Below, piece after piece: positions 17,401 through 25,473 of a stretch of DNA of 49,653 nt. Made by a program: the position numbers and the translations under genes. Positions within the stretch are counted from its first letter, which is position 1; each line of letters opens with the position of its first letter. The notes below the pieces were generated by a model. That model saw only the letters and a program-made list of their open reading frames with translations, had not been told where the DNA came from and ran no database searches. This DNA comes from Pseudovibrio flavus (GTDB taxonomy: Bacteria; Pseudomonadota; Alphaproteobacteria; Rhizobiales; Stappiaceae): the NCBI RefSeq assembly GCF_009711345.1, contig NZ_SMMA01000063.1, forward strand, positions 206,790 through 256,442. The letters run 5' to 3'.

Positions 17401-19592
17401 GAGCCGACCACTTCCTGCTGTGTTCCATCGGGCCATTGGAAAGTTATTTTCTCTTCAGGGCGATCCAGTGGGTAGTAGTAAGTGAAGGACGCTGTACCAG
17501 TTATTTCATCGCCGAAATGCGCTGCACTTTTGCTAAGTGACAGAGTTAGCTTGGGCGTAACTTTCAATATCTCGAAAGTCTCGGTTACAGGGGTTGCAGC
17601 TTCATAGACGTCTGAGGCGCGGCTCGTCAGCTTTATGGTTGCAGTGCCTGCTGTTGTAGGCGTCCATGTTACGGTTGCAGTTCCATGGGTTGGATGCCCA
17701 TACAGCTGTTCATGCTTCCCGGAGCCCCCTTCAAGACCAAGCTCTGAGGCCCCGTGCCATGCTCTGACCCGAGATTCATTTTGATCATCCAAATCAATCA
17801 GAGAAACGGTAATTTCTTTTTCGCTACCAGCTCTCCAATCGGTTGGTATGTTGGGCCTAAGCTCAGCTCTGCGTTTGCGTACGCTGAACGTGGTATCAGA
17901 TGAGACCGTTTCCTCGTAATAGGAAAATGTGGGCTTGTAGCTGGCAGTTAGCGTTACATCACCTGCCACAGCGGGGGTAAAGTACTTGCTGTATGACTCC
18001 CAGTAGTTGACCCCCTGTGTGGAGTTGTTTCTACGTAATTCCACGGGACTATCGCCAATTCCTACAACAGTAACTTCATCCCCCTTGGGTACTTCGTCCT
18101 CATTCAAATTCGTGACCCGAGCTTTGTAAGTGATGGTTCCCTTAGCAACGAGGTCTTCTGTTACTGGAATGAGTTCTACTTCTATTTCCCGATATTTTGC
18201 CACCCAAGTCTGAGCAGCAGAACTGGTGTCAAAATAAACGTCATCGCCCAAGTAACGAACTGCTATAGATTGGTCGCCTTTGTTGGTGGTATTCAAAGTC
18301 AACACGGCGCTGCCTGAGCTATCCAGAGCAACAGGAGAACGTTGGTAGCCATTGACCAAGAGTGCCACCTGACCGGTGGGTGTCGGGCCACCACTAGAGC
18401 TTACAGTAACGGGAACCTGATAGTCTTTATCTGAAAGGAAGCTGCCACTTGGAAGCGTCGGCTGCTGTGGCGGAGAAAACGAGATCTCTACGCCCGCGCC
18501 AACTTCGACCGCAGTAGCAGTCTCACCAAAATGGGTAAAGGTATGTAGCGTGGCTTCAAAAGTATGCGTGGCATTCCTATCAGGCGTAAAGATATAGGTA
18601 TGCCGACCACCGGAAAATGAAGAGAGTGGGATGTTTCGTCCAACACCGTTTTCGGTGAGCTTTACATATCCTTCTGAGAGATCGGCAGGTATGGCGATCG
18701 TGACAGGGCTACCTTCTCCAACAATAGCAGTGGGACTGGTTTCGATTGAAACCGTCGCGGGCGCTTTCTCATAGTGTATTGAAAAAGTGGAGTCTTTTTT
18801 TGCGAACCAATCGCTTTTGTATTGGAGGAGCGTAAGAGATTTCGCAAAGAACCCATCCGAATCGATCACCTCCTGACGTGGATGAACGTCGATACTAGGC
18901 ACGACAAACTCATTGCCCGTGTACACTCTCGTGTTCTGTCCGCCTGCGCAGAAGAGCGCCTTACCATTGCTATCTTTCACGTAACATGATGCTAATTGGT
19001 AGTAGATCCCATCCGAGTTTTGTGAATCCAAAACCTTCTGATGGCCTGCATCAGACATTCCAGAACGCTCGATCACTGCAATGACTTCTGAATTAAGCGG
19101 TACTTTTATGGGTTTGTATGAAGGTGTATGTGAGCTTCCATTGTGGTCGATTATTTTGTGAACGGAAGCGCCCTTAAACGCAACTTTTACTTCGGCATCT
19201 ATTACGAACCGACATGCCTTACCATAAGTGGCCTGGGCAGCGCTGTCTGGATGATATTCCCAATGAATGGAATGGGCTCCACCAATTTGGCCGGGAATGT
19301 CAATATCGACATATCCGCCGGTGTAGCTGGAGGTGATCGTTGTTTCTGCCGCCAGCCGCCCACCGACGAAAGCCTTTACGGTCCCCGTTGGCGGCGGTCC
19401 TTTCCTGCCCTCCAAGGTCGGGCTCAAGGGAAGGATTTCTCCTTCCTGATAATTAACCCGCCCGCTAAAACCATTTGTCGCCAAGTTTGCGACGTTGCAC
19501 TCTTTCAACGCAAGGCTTGGAGTTGTCATCGAAGCGATCAGAAGAATTTTAAGGACTATGATCGCTAAGATGCGAAGAAGTGTGCGTAGCAT
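14457..19592 (-). CDS. Giant multi-Ig-domain surface protein with C-terminal outer-membrane beta-barrel (autotransporter-like)
   Basis: 1711 residues. A Sec signal peptide covers about residues 1-29 (long hydrophobic core, TTPSLA-LK). Residues about 60-1370 are a series of roughly ten or eleven Ig-like sandwich domains of about 95-100 residues; repeated hallmarks are 'PTGxVxxxxNG', 'xATxxWTPxxxG' and 'xYxGDxxF' (for example near 403-460, 800-860, 900-960, 1000-1060, 1105-1160, 1203-1255). They resemble bacterial Ig-like group 3 repeats. A charged helical stretch (about 1376-1425) leads into a region of alternating strands (about 1455-1711) ending in an aromatic residue (NYKF), the signature of an outer-membrane barrel. 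Topology is that of a classical autotransporter with an Ig passenger instead of a beta-helix. Likely an adhesin or stalk. It stands alone, with terminators on both sides. The upstream gap (19593-19773) has no other gene. Confidence 0.8.
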   Translation of the reverse strand: MLRTLLRILAIIVLKILLIASMTTPSLALKECNVANLATNGFSGRVNYQEGEILPLSPTLEGRKGPPPTGTVKAFVGGRLAAETTITSSYTGGYVDIDIPGQIGGAHSIHWEYHPDSAAQATYGKACRFVIDAEVKVAFKGASVHKIIDHNGSSHTPSYKPIKVPLNSEVIAVIERSGMSDAGHQKVLDSQNSDGIYYQLASCYVKDSNGKALFCAGGQNTRVYTGNEFVVPSIDVHPRQEVIDSDGFFAKSLTLLQYKSDWFAKKDSTFSIHYEKAPATVSIETSPTAIVGEGSPVTIAIPADLSEGYVKLTENGVGRNIPLSSFSGGRHTYIFTPDRNATHTFEATLHTFTHFGETATAVEVGAGVEISFSPPQQPTLPSGSFLSDKDYQVPVTVSSSGGPTPTGQVALLVNGYQRSPVALDSSGSAVLTLNTTNKGDQSIAVRYLGDDVYFDTSSAAQTWVAKYREIEVELIPVTEDLVAKGTITYKARVTNLNEDEVPKGDEVTVVGIGDSPVELRRNNSTQGVNYWESYSKYFTPAVAGDVTLTASYKPTFSYYEETVSSDTTFSVRKRRAELRPNIPTDWRAGSEKEITVSLIDLDDQNESRVRAWHGASELGLEGGSGKHEQLYGHPTHGTATVTWTPTTAGTATIKLTSRASDVYEAATPVTETFEILKVTPKLTLSLSKSAAHFGDEITGTASFTYYYPLDRPEEKITFQWPDGTQQEVVGSNSSPIIQYSHTWTANKLGDFEVTASFPGNSNFESLSVSKPLTVNARPVTLNLSAEPASGNEVEKPVQLTATVTDNNDSAVVPTGTVVFTSSLTRQIVATVDLDAAGTAETSYTPTGEGDYTVTAAYTNKDGHFAGATEQINLTVVKRPDGFSFNSSGASAVVDEPVTFQFSAGDGSERIATGNVTITATDQQPVTKTLADGMGTHIWTPESDASYAFTANYSGDAAFPAAERTQNITVTKRPLAVSLQSDISNPNVGAPVTFTIKASDESAAAEKIVPEGSVIITKNGADFGTYALDDNGAATFSWTPDAKGSSDFVASYAQNRIFAGAESPKKTIDVSLRAPEFIFSVNNVEPQVKETIIFSMDLREATGHSFVPSGMVELLINGAVETTIELVDGSATYEWTADTEGAVNFNATYLGDATFDKINALGLVVSVNRRAPTVTLISDLEEPKIGQDITLSIEAGDTPESEFIPTGEVDLLLDGNVLTTLTLADGKASHVWRSDTALAASFIARYKGDSTFSAQDSDSLSLGVERYDLDVSLTFSERPIHGQSVDLVANVDVIEPAPPATPMRAARTPVPVPTLTVDFKINGQHVGSSDVDEHGIARTSWLAQEGTHRFAVVVRGTNATNEIEHGHTTPVSPDIQGLFDEKREEVARIMREDALRAADARRKQSDYFLKGARERLRGGDEAVARAADKPLDYIFNVNADDEQSNLQGGLEGRKHLDAFDYVYYGDMSITRSDDLGTAVEFNTAIAAERRVSPSLLLAGYFGAEGSSTDIDGSLTGRVGTLGVNLGLYGAKLIGDSVVIDGQASLARLQHDMGLQDAIIGIDGEYQSTALQASFGISGKHTFEHFSIEPAMEFHHTSIFLEDASLDATVDGWTEAVAMGSDEIHETRFAFTPRFAVPLTALNDGMLNLEPSLICERLAYSGSDSETDCGYGMEMGLGASFAEGRGQTNISFESENVNDNHTTSLSLKCNYKF

Positions 19593-19708
19593 TTTTATCG
19601 CTCTATGGTTTTATTCGAAGCTATATGGGTAGTTGAAGGAGATTGGAAGAAGTTTAGTTATTTAAAGTATTTAGACGTATCTCAAAGGCTAAATGTGGCC
19701 CAAATAAA

Positions 19709-19755
19709 AAAGCCCGCCGGTCTGCCGAAAAGGTCGGCAAATCGCAGCGGGCTTT
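19709..19755 (-). terminator. Terminator of the tctCBA operon
   Basis: AAAGCCCGC (19709-19717) pairs with GCGGGCTTT (19747-19755), with an inner TGCCGA/TCGGCA pairing. The A-run at 19706-19711 is a T-run in the minus-strand transcript, just after the tctA stop. Confidence 0.85.
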
Positions 19756-19773
19756 ATTGTCTTGACTTGGATA

Positions 19774-21288
19774 TTACGCTTTTTTCTGCTTACGTAAACG
19801 AGGCAGCAGAAGAGCTAGCGTGACACCAACCAGCATGGTCAATGCGATAGGGCTCTGAACGAAAGTCAGGTAGCTACCTTGAGCCAGCTTAACTGCAAGG
19901 CGTAGGTTTTCCTCTAGCATCTGGCCAAGGATCAACCCGAGCACCAAAGGACTGACCGGATAGTCCGCCTTCTTCATTAAGTACCCGAAGACGCCTAGAG
20001 CAAACGCTACACCCATGTTGTAGGTCGCGGTCAGTGGAGCCTGACCATCAACTGCGTAGGTGCCGACGAAGGAAAGCATCGCAACAATCGGGATAAGAAG
20101 GGAAGGCGGGATACCGAGTACTTTCGGGAATAGGCGAATACCTGCCATCTGGAACACAAACATTGCGATCAGAGACAGACCCATGCCGAAGAAGATGCTG
20201 TAAACCAGCGGCATGTTGGACACGAACAGTTCGTGACCTGGAACAATGCCCTTAACAAGCAGAGCACCCAGCAGAACTGCTGTTACAGCGTCGCCTGGAA
20301 TACCGAGTGTCAGAACTGGAATGAGTGCGCCGCCGGTAACCGCATTGTTCGCGATTTCTGGAGCAAACACACCTTCTACAGAACCGGTGCCGACTTTATC
20401 AAGTTTGGAACCCGGCTTGTTGGTGATGTGTTTTGCGCGCTCATGGCTAAGGAATACGGCAATACTTGCGCCGGTACCCGGAATTGCACCGATCACCGTA
20501 CCAATACCGGTCGATTCCAGAATAACGCGCCACATCTGGCACAGCTTCTTCATGGTCGGGAACGGGTAAACCATCTTCACCTGCGGCATTGCGAGGTTGC
20601 CGGTTTTCAGGCGTTCCAGATCGTAAAGCACCTGCGAGATACCGAAGAGACCGATAAGGGCAGGGATCAGTTTGATGCCGCTCTGAAGAGGTGTCGAAGA
20701 CAGTACGTCAGCAAATGGCATGCGAGGTGCGTTTGTGAACGGGTCGGTACCGATCAAGGAAAGGCAAACGCCGAGCGCTGCCATCATCACGCCCTTGCTC
20801 AAGTCCTTACTGGTTACTGCTGCAATTACAGCCATACCAAGGAAAGCGAGCATGAACTTTTCAGCCGGACCAAAGGCAAGGGTTGCCTGTGCTAGGAACG
20901 GTGCAAAGAAGGACAGGATGAGAAGAGAAAGGAAACCACCAATAAGGGATGCAAGCGCCGCACTGCCAAGTGCAAGGCTGCCCAAACCTTTTTGAGCCAG
21001 TTTGTAACCGTCTTCTACCGTCGCCAGAGCGTTCGGGTTACCCGGAATACCAAGCAGAATTGCCGGGATAGAAGCACCGGAAACGGCACCAGTGTAAACC
21101 GAGATAAGCAGGGCCATACCGGTTGCAGTTGGAAGGTAGAATGTGATGGGCAGCATCAATGCCACGCCCATCGTTGCGGTCAAGCCAGGCAGAGCACCCA
21201 GAATGATGCCGAGAATAGAACCAACGACCACCCAGAAAATTGTCTGGGCGTTCATAATCAGATCAAGGCCGCTAAGAATATCAGTCAT
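19774..21288 (-). CDS. tctA: Tripartite tricarboxylate transporter large membrane subunit TctA
   Basis: 504 residues and about 11-12 hydrophobic helices. Family hallmarks include the N-terminal GALPGLTATMGVALMLP region and the duplicated GIPGNPNA / GIPGDAVTAVLLGAL motifs. TctA is the sodium-symport channel that works with the small subunit TctB and periplasmic TctC to import carboxylates such as citrate. It is the last gene of the operon, 18 bp after tctB, and is followed by a terminator. Substrate cannot be read from the sequence. Confidence 0.95.
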   Translation of the reverse strand: MTDILSGLDLIMNAQTIFWVVVGSILGIILGALPGLTATMGVALMLPITFYLPTATGMALLISVYTGAVSGASIPAILLGIPGNPNALATVEDGYKLAQKGLGSLALGSAALASLIGGFLSLLILSFFAPFLAQATLAFGPAEKFMLAFLGMAVIAAVTSKDLSKGVMMAALGVCLSLIGTDPFTNAPRMPFADVLSSTPLQSGIKLIPALIGLFGISQVLYDLERLKTGNLAMPQVKMVYPFPTMKKLCQMWRVILESTGIGTVIGAIPGTGASIAVFLSHERAKHITNKPGSKLDKVGTGSVEGVFAPEIANNAVTGGALIPVLTLGIPGDAVTAVLLGALLVKGIVPGHELFVSNMPLVYSIFFGMGLSLIAMFVFQMAGIRLFPKVLGIPPSLLIPIVAMLSFVGTYAVDGQAPLTATYNMGVAFALGVFGYLMKKADYPVSPLVLGLILGQMLEENLRLAVKLAQGSYLTFVQSPIALTMLVGVTLALLLPRLRKQKKA

Positions 21289-21306
21289 GAATGTAATCCC
21301 GGCTGC

Positions 21307-22008
21307 TTACCAGAAGAGCAGGCCTTGAGGCAGCTGCACAAGAAAGATGAGGCGGAAGAGCACGTAGACAGACAAGGTTGTGCCAACGCTGGTCTGAATG
21401 AGCGTAACTTCCTGACGGGTCGCGCCCAGTTTAGGAAGCAGATAGCCAACCGCGATGAAGAGCAGCGGGAATACGCCCACAACTGCAAGGGCCTGATAGA
21501 ACGGGTCGCGTAGCTCATAATATCCGTGGGTTCTCGCGAGCTTGAACATCGTTTTGATGATCAAACGAGAAACGGAATACATGGCGACGAGGTAACCTGT
21601 TGTCACCAAGCCCCAAACAACCGCACGGATTGGGGACGACGCTTCAGAGATCGCGCGCAGGTTCAGCCAGATCAGAACGTAGAGAATTACGCCGGTAGAC
21701 AGAAGGAAACCGACATGGCGGAACGCAGCGATGAATACGATAGAAAGCACCACATTTAGGAAAATGAGGGTGCGAGCATTCGCCGGCAGTCCGCCTTCGC
21801 CTTTTTCTTTCAAGCTCTTGAAGAAGGACCAAAGGGCGCAGGCGGCAAACACAAGGGCAGCACCTACAGGTACCACCGCTGAGCCCGGATCGTATCCAAA
21901 GCTATCACCGATCATGGATGTTGAAGGCATGCCAAGTGCAAATGCCAAATATCCGATCGCTGAGATGAACAGACCGAGCGGAAAGAGCTGGTGCAGCGAT
22001 AAGCGCAT
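21307..22008 (-). CDS. tctB: Tripartite tricarboxylate transporter small membrane subunit TctB
   Basis: Four or five predicted membrane helices (for example FPLGLFISAIGYLAFALG at the start and LIFLNVVLSIVFIAAF in the middle), the weakly conserved pattern of TctB. The open frame reaches back to a TTG at 22041, but the first ATG, at 22008, gives a 233-residue protein starting MRLSLHQLFPLG, which puts a basic residue just before the first helix; a GTG at 22023 is also possible. At 233 residues it is longer than minimal TctB proteins (about 150) because of extra helices toward the C-terminus. Position between tctC and tctA supports the call. Confidence 0.85.
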   Translation of the reverse strand: MRLSLHQLFPLGLFISAIGYLAFALGMPSTSMIGDSFGYDPGSAVVPVGAALVFAACALWSFFKSLKEKGEGGLPANARTLIFLNVVLSIVFIAAFRHVGFLLSTGVILYVLIWLNLRAISEASSPIRAVVWGLVTTGYLVAMYSVSRLIIKTMFKLARTHGYYELRDPFYQALAVVGVFPLLFIAVGYLLPKLGATRQEVTLIQTSVGTTLSVYVLFRLIFLVQLPQGLLFW

Positions 22009-22041
22009 ATTTTTGTGTTTCACTGGGGTTATGAAACGCAA

Positions 22042-22069
22042 ATAGGTCGGGGCGTTAACCCCGGCCTAT
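22042..22069 (-). promoter_or_regulatory. Stem-loop between tctC and tctB
   Basis: 22042-22052 pairs with 22059-22069 over 11 positions (one wobble), loop CGTTAA. No T-run follows in the operon direction. It likely stabilises tctC mRNA or reduces read-through so that binding protein exceeds membrane subunits. Confidence 0.65.
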
Positions 22070-22096
22070 CTGCTGTCTCGAAAGGGGGGGCGTTTC

Positions 22097-23080
22097 TTAT
22101 TTCTTGTTATAGAGACCAGCTTCGCGAACCAGTGGTTCGAAGCCTTCTACAAGGCTCTGGAAGTATGCTTCAGCTGCGTCGCCTTCGCTGAAGTCAGCAA
22201 TAACGCCGTTGTTTGCCATGAACTCTGCATAAGCTTCAGATTTGAATGCCTGAGCAAAGGTATCAGCAAGAATTTTCTTCACGTCAGCAGGTACGTCTTT
22301 ATGTACTGCGAGGGACTTGTAAGAACCGCCTGGTACAGCAAGGTCGCCGTGGCCGGTTTCAGCAAGAGTTGGAACGTGGGAAAGCGCATCAAGGGTAGAG
22401 CGGTTTTCGTAAAGAACAACAAGTGGCTGCAGTTCTTCAGCGTTCGCAAGAATTTCGGACTGGGAGAAGATACCAGCTTCACAACGACCGCCGAGAACGT
22501 CAGCACGCAGGTTCTGACCACCGTTGAACGGGGTTACGTTGAATGCGCGGTCAAACTTGAGGTTGATGCCAACGGATGCAAGGCCGGTTGCGCCGCCCAT
22601 GCCTGCGTTACCAAGGCAGATGCTGCCTGGCTTTTCTTTTGCCGCTGCGACAAGACCGTCAAAGTCTTTGTATGGACGGGATTTCAAAACAGCAACGATG
22701 AATGGATCCCAGTTCAGGCCAAGGATCTGGTCCAGCTGGTCGTAACCAGGGGTCAGACCCTGCATGGTTGCGCCAATGGTGTGCGTGCCGGAAGCCAGAA
22801 CAGCATAACCGTCAGCAGGCATCTGAAGCATTTCGTTGGTGCCCTTCGCGCTACCAGCACCAGAAATGTTTACGATCTGAACGCGTGCAGGGAGGTATTT
22901 TTTTACTTCCTCAGTGAGCTGACGAAACGCAGTGTCGGTGCCGCCGCCGGCAGCAAAAGGCACGACAACAGAAACAACCTTTTCTTCATCTGGCCAGTCT
23001 TGAGCCATAGCGCCAGAGCTAAATGCTGCGGAGGTTAGAAGAAGGGAGGTAGCTGCCAAGAGGCCTGCAAACTTTTTCAT
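22097..23080 (-). CDS. tctC: Periplasmic carboxylate-binding protein TctC (Bug family)
   Basis: 327 residues. Signal peptide MKKFAGLLAATSLLLTSAAF...GAMA-QD. The mature protein begins with VVVPFAAGGGTDTAFR, the Bug-family loop that grips carboxylate groups, and contains the second loop region near GNAGMGGATGLAS. It binds the substrate and delivers it to TctAB. It is the first gene of the operon and is divergent from a ROK regulator, with a 258-bp control region between them. Confidence 0.94.
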   Translation of the reverse strand: MKKFAGLLAATSLLLTSAAFSSGAMAQDWPDEEKVVSVVVPFAAGGGTDTAFRQLTEEVKKYLPARVQIVNISGAGSAKGTNEMLQMPADGYAVLASGTHTIGATMQGLTPGYDQLDQILGLNWDPFIVAVLKSRPYKDFDGLVAAAKEKPGSICLGNAGMGGATGLASVGINLKFDRAFNVTPFNGGQNLRADVLGGRCEAGIFSQSEILANAEELQPLVVLYENRSTLDALSHVPTLAETGHGDLAVPGGSYKSLAVHKDVPADVKKILADTFAQAFKSEAYAEFMANNGVIADFSEGDAAEAYFQSLVEGFEPLVREAGLYNKK

Positions 23081-23137
23081 CCTTGGTTTTCCTAATTGGA
23101 CGATCGATTAGTTTTATGGTCAGTGCATGAGCAGTGA

Positions 23138-23150
23138 TTAATTTGATTAA
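23138..23150. promoter_or_regulatory. 13-nt palindrome TTAATTTGATTAA, candidate ROK operator
   Basis: Two 5-nt arms TTAAT/ATTAA around TTG, 57 bp before the tctC start. The same design (TTAGT-TTG-ACTAA) occurs at 38315-38327 in the promoter region of the other ROK-associated importer. The parallel position and shared centre make it a good candidate operator. Confidence 0.5.
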
Positions 23151-23230
23151 AGCAATTTAATATGACGTTCCTATAACATGAAAATATGTGTAAACGCCTA
23201 AATAGGGCGAAAATGTGTGGTTTTGACATA

Positions 23231-23255
23231 ATTAAGTTGAATTGGTGAACTTAAT
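23231..23255. promoter_or_regulatory. Inverted repeat ATTAAGTT-N9-AACTTAAT upstream of the ROK gene
   Basis: Perfect 8-nt arms (23231-23238 and 23248-23255) in the tctC/ROK intergenic region. It could be a second operator, closer to the regulator gene, or a promoter-overlapping site. AT-rich, so moderate confidence only. Confidence 0.45.
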
Positions 23256-23276
23256 AAACCTATATCAGGCCATGTG

Positions 23277-23301
23277 ATTACCATCCTGTCGCAGGGGTAA
23301 T
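23277..23301 (+). promoter_or_regulatory. Leader hairpin before the ROK gene
   Basis: ATTACC and GGTAAT enclose CCTG-TCG-CAGG, forming a ten-base-pair stem with a two-base bulge, ending about 28 bases before the Shine-Dalgarno of the ROK gene. It may shape translation or stability of the leader if transcription starts upstream. Confidence 0.4.
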
Positions 23302-23338
23302 GCTGGTAGATGGGTGCTCCCTAACCTAAGAGGAATCG

Positions 23339-24472
23339 ATGAAGCTGACCTTGGGGCATAGTCATAAGCGCGTTCTGGAGTGTCTCCGGCGGTATGATCC
23401 TATGCCTAGAAACCAGTTGGCCGCACTTCTTGGTTTAACGGCAGGTTCGCTCACGCGCATATCACGCGACCTTATCGAAGCAGGCTTGGTCTGTGAGGGT
23501 GAGAAGATCGCATCTGGCAGAGGTCAACCTGCGTTGCCTTTGGCACTAAACGGTAGTGGTGCCTATTCTCTCGGCATTACGTTTCATCTCAAAGAGATGG
23601 AAGTTGTCCTGCTTGATTTTGCTGGAAACGTAGAGCACAAAAAACGTGTTCCGTTCGACGCACAAAACCCCGAGAACATTCCTGCAAACACCGCTGAAGT
23701 CCTGCCTCAAATGTTGGCGCAGGCAGGCGTCGCTAGAGAGCAGGTTCTTGGTGTTGGTATGGCGTTTTCCGGCTACTTCCACCGCTATACGGGGGACTTC
23801 CAGCCGCCTGAGCCTTTAAGACGTTGGCGGAGCGGTGAACTACAAGAGCGTTTTACCGCTGAGCTTGGTTTGCCGGTGTTTGCAGATAACGTGGCAAATG
23901 CTGCTGCGCTCGCGGAGTTCTATTCTGGCCAGTGGCGCGGTGTAGAAAACGTGGTGTGTTTGCACTTGGGCTATGGTGTTGGTGGTGCACTAATCCTCAA
24001 TGGTCAGCCGTTTCGCGGTACCAGCGGTAATGCTGGTGAAATCGGCGGTATGTTCCCATACTCCATGCCACGCCCTTCCGGCCGCGACCTCGTTCAAACG
24101 CTCAATCTCGCTGGCGAAACCTGTAACTCTTTTAAGGACATTTCTCGCTTTGTCGGAGCGGGCAATGCCGTATTTGATGGCTGGATCCAGCGCGCTGCAA
24201 ATCAGCTACTTCAGGCTATCGGATCTGCCCATTGGTGGCTTGCGCCTCAGGTGATTATTATCGGCGGCCTTTTGCCAAAAGAGGTGGTTGGTGTGCTGAC
24301 GGACGCTCTCCATATTGAAAAGCTATTCGAGGACAAACCGGAATTTCCGCGTCCTCTTCTCCGCGCCACCGACATTGGCTCCTCCGCCTCGGCAATTGGT
24401 GCGGCCTACCTGCCGATCTACAGTTTGTGCGGCACGGACCCTAACCGAATTCAGCTAGATATCCCTTCTTAA
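23339..24472 (+). CDS. ROK-family transcriptional regulator, zinc-motif-lacking subtype
   Basis: 377 residues: winged helix at 1-60 (RNQLAALLGLTAGSLTRISR) followed by a ROK sugar-kinase-like domain. The glycine-rich phosphate loop reads LGYGVGGALILNG and the GNAGEIGG motif is present. The usual CxCGxxGC zinc motif after it is absent; PRPSGRDLVQTL (about 244-255) stands there instead. The kinase catalytic Asp is Asn184 (FADNVANAA), so no kinase activity is expected. GAGGA lies five bases before the ATG. ROK regulators usually respond to sugars or sugar phosphates, whereas the divergent importer is of the carboxylate type. It heads an operon with two phosphoesterases. Confidence 0.88.
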   Translation: MKLTLGHSHKRVLECLRRYDPMPRNQLAALLGLTAGSLTRISRDLIEAGLVCEGEKIASGRGQPALPLALNGSGAYSLGITFHLKEMEVVLLDFAGNVEHKKRVPFDAQNPENIPANTAEVLPQMLAQAGVAREQVLGVGMAFSGYFHRYTGDFQPPEPLRRWRSGELQERFTAELGLPVFADNVANAAALAEFYSGQWRGVENVVCLHLGYGVGGALILNGQPFRGTSGNAGEIGGMFPYSMPRPSGRDLVQTLNLAGETCNSFKDISRFVGAGNAVFDGWIQRAANQLLQAIGSAHWWLAPQVIIIGGLLPKEVVGVLTDALHIEKLFEDKPEFPRPLLRATDIGSSASAIGAAYLPIYSLCGTDPNRIQLDIPS

Positions 24473-24486
24473 TCAGATCAAATGAA

Positions 24487-25473
24487 ATGACCAGCCAATC
24501 CCTTATTGTGGATCAACTTAGTCCAATCGACGGCCCGGAACGGGCTCGCCTTCTTGCTCTTCCAGGAACTGCTGAAGCAGCATTGCAAGCAAATGCGGAG
24601 ACGCCAAGCCTGCTGCAGATTGAAGTAGGTGGAACAGCTTCTTCTCCAGAGCTAAGAGAGAATACTCTGCGCGTTGCAGCATGGAATATTCAGCAGGGGC
24701 ATGAGCTGGATACCGCTGCAAACATTCTGCTCAAACATCAAATTGATGTAGCCCTTCTGAGCGAGTGTGACATCGGCGTATGGCGCACCGGTTTCAAGCA
24801 TGCACCTAAGGAGATCGCAGAGCCTCTCGGCGCAGCCTACGCATTTGCAGTAGAATTTGGTGAGCTGTATCAGGGTGAAGATGCTGATGCCTCTCAGGCG
24901 GCTGGCTTCCATGGCAATGCTGTTATTTCCCGCTACCCGATCCTTGATGCAAAGCTGGTAAGGCTCGACAACGCTGCTGACTGGTTCATCAGTCCGCGCA
25001 CTAAACGCCGCCGCGTTGGTGAGCGCGTCGCAGTGTTCGCTACCCTGTTGGTGGACGGCAAGGAAATTATCGCTGCCGCTGCGCACTTGGAAAGTGACAG
25101 TCAGGTAGAGGGCCGCGCTGCCCAATCCCGCACTCTCTTCAAAGAGCTGGAGGCCTACGCGAATGGACGTCCAGTCGTTCTTGGCGGTGACTTCAACGCT
25201 GGCGCTGCGCTGGAAGGCTTCGACTTCCGCAAGGAACGACTTTTCGATATCGCGCAAGAGCACGGCTTTAGCTGGCAGGAGTGCAACTGCGAGGGAGGAA
25301 CGACCCGCGATTGCCGCAAATACGGCGGCATCTATCGAGAAGGTGCTCACTTGGATTGGTTGTTTGTGAAAGGTCTTCACGCGCAAAATTCGGCGATCCA
25401 TCCGTCTGTAGATGAAGCTGGCGAAGCAATCTCCGATCACGAAATGATCCAAACGGAAATTATCCTGAAATGA
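24487..25473 (+). CDS. EEP-superfamily (endonuclease/exonuclease/phosphatase) hydrolase
   Basis: 328 residues. Motifs of the EEP fold appear in order: AAWNIQQ (Asn67), LLSECD (metal Glu93), FHGNAVISRYPI (about 141-152), AAAHLESD, GGDFNAG, HLDWLF and the terminal SDHEM with the catalytic Asp-His. These enzymes are metal-dependent and cleave phosphodiesters or phosphomonoesters; substrates range from DNA to inositol phosphates and sphingomyelin. The first 55 residues precede the fold and have no known motif. No signal peptide, so cytoplasmic. It lies 14 bp after the ROK gene and overlaps the next gene by ATGA. A nucleic-acid repair role is unlikely given the operon. Confidence 0.87.
   Translation: MTSQSLIVDQLSPIDGPERARLLALPGTAEAALQANAETPSLLQIEVGGTASSPELRENTLRVAAWNIQQGHELDTAANILLKHQIDVALLSECDIGVWRTGFKHAPKEIAEPLGAAYAFAVEFGELYQGEDADASQAAGFHGNAVISRYPILDAKLVRLDNAADWFISPRTKRRRVGERVAVFATLLVDGKEIIAAAAHLESDSQVEGRAAQSRTLFKELEAYANGRPVVLGGDFNAGAALEGFDFRKERLFDIAQEHGFSWQECNCEGGTTRDCRKYGGIYREGAHLDWLFVKGLHAQNSAIHPSVDEAGEAISDHEMIQTEIILK

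Noticed and set aside
14457-19592. Intimin/invasin-type inverse autotransporter
   Set aside because: Those proteins have the barrel before the Ig domains and often a LysM domain; here the barrel is C-terminal and no LysM is seen.
22301-23038. A 245-codon open frame antisense to tctC
   Set aside because: Fully inside tctC on the other strand and without recognisable motifs.
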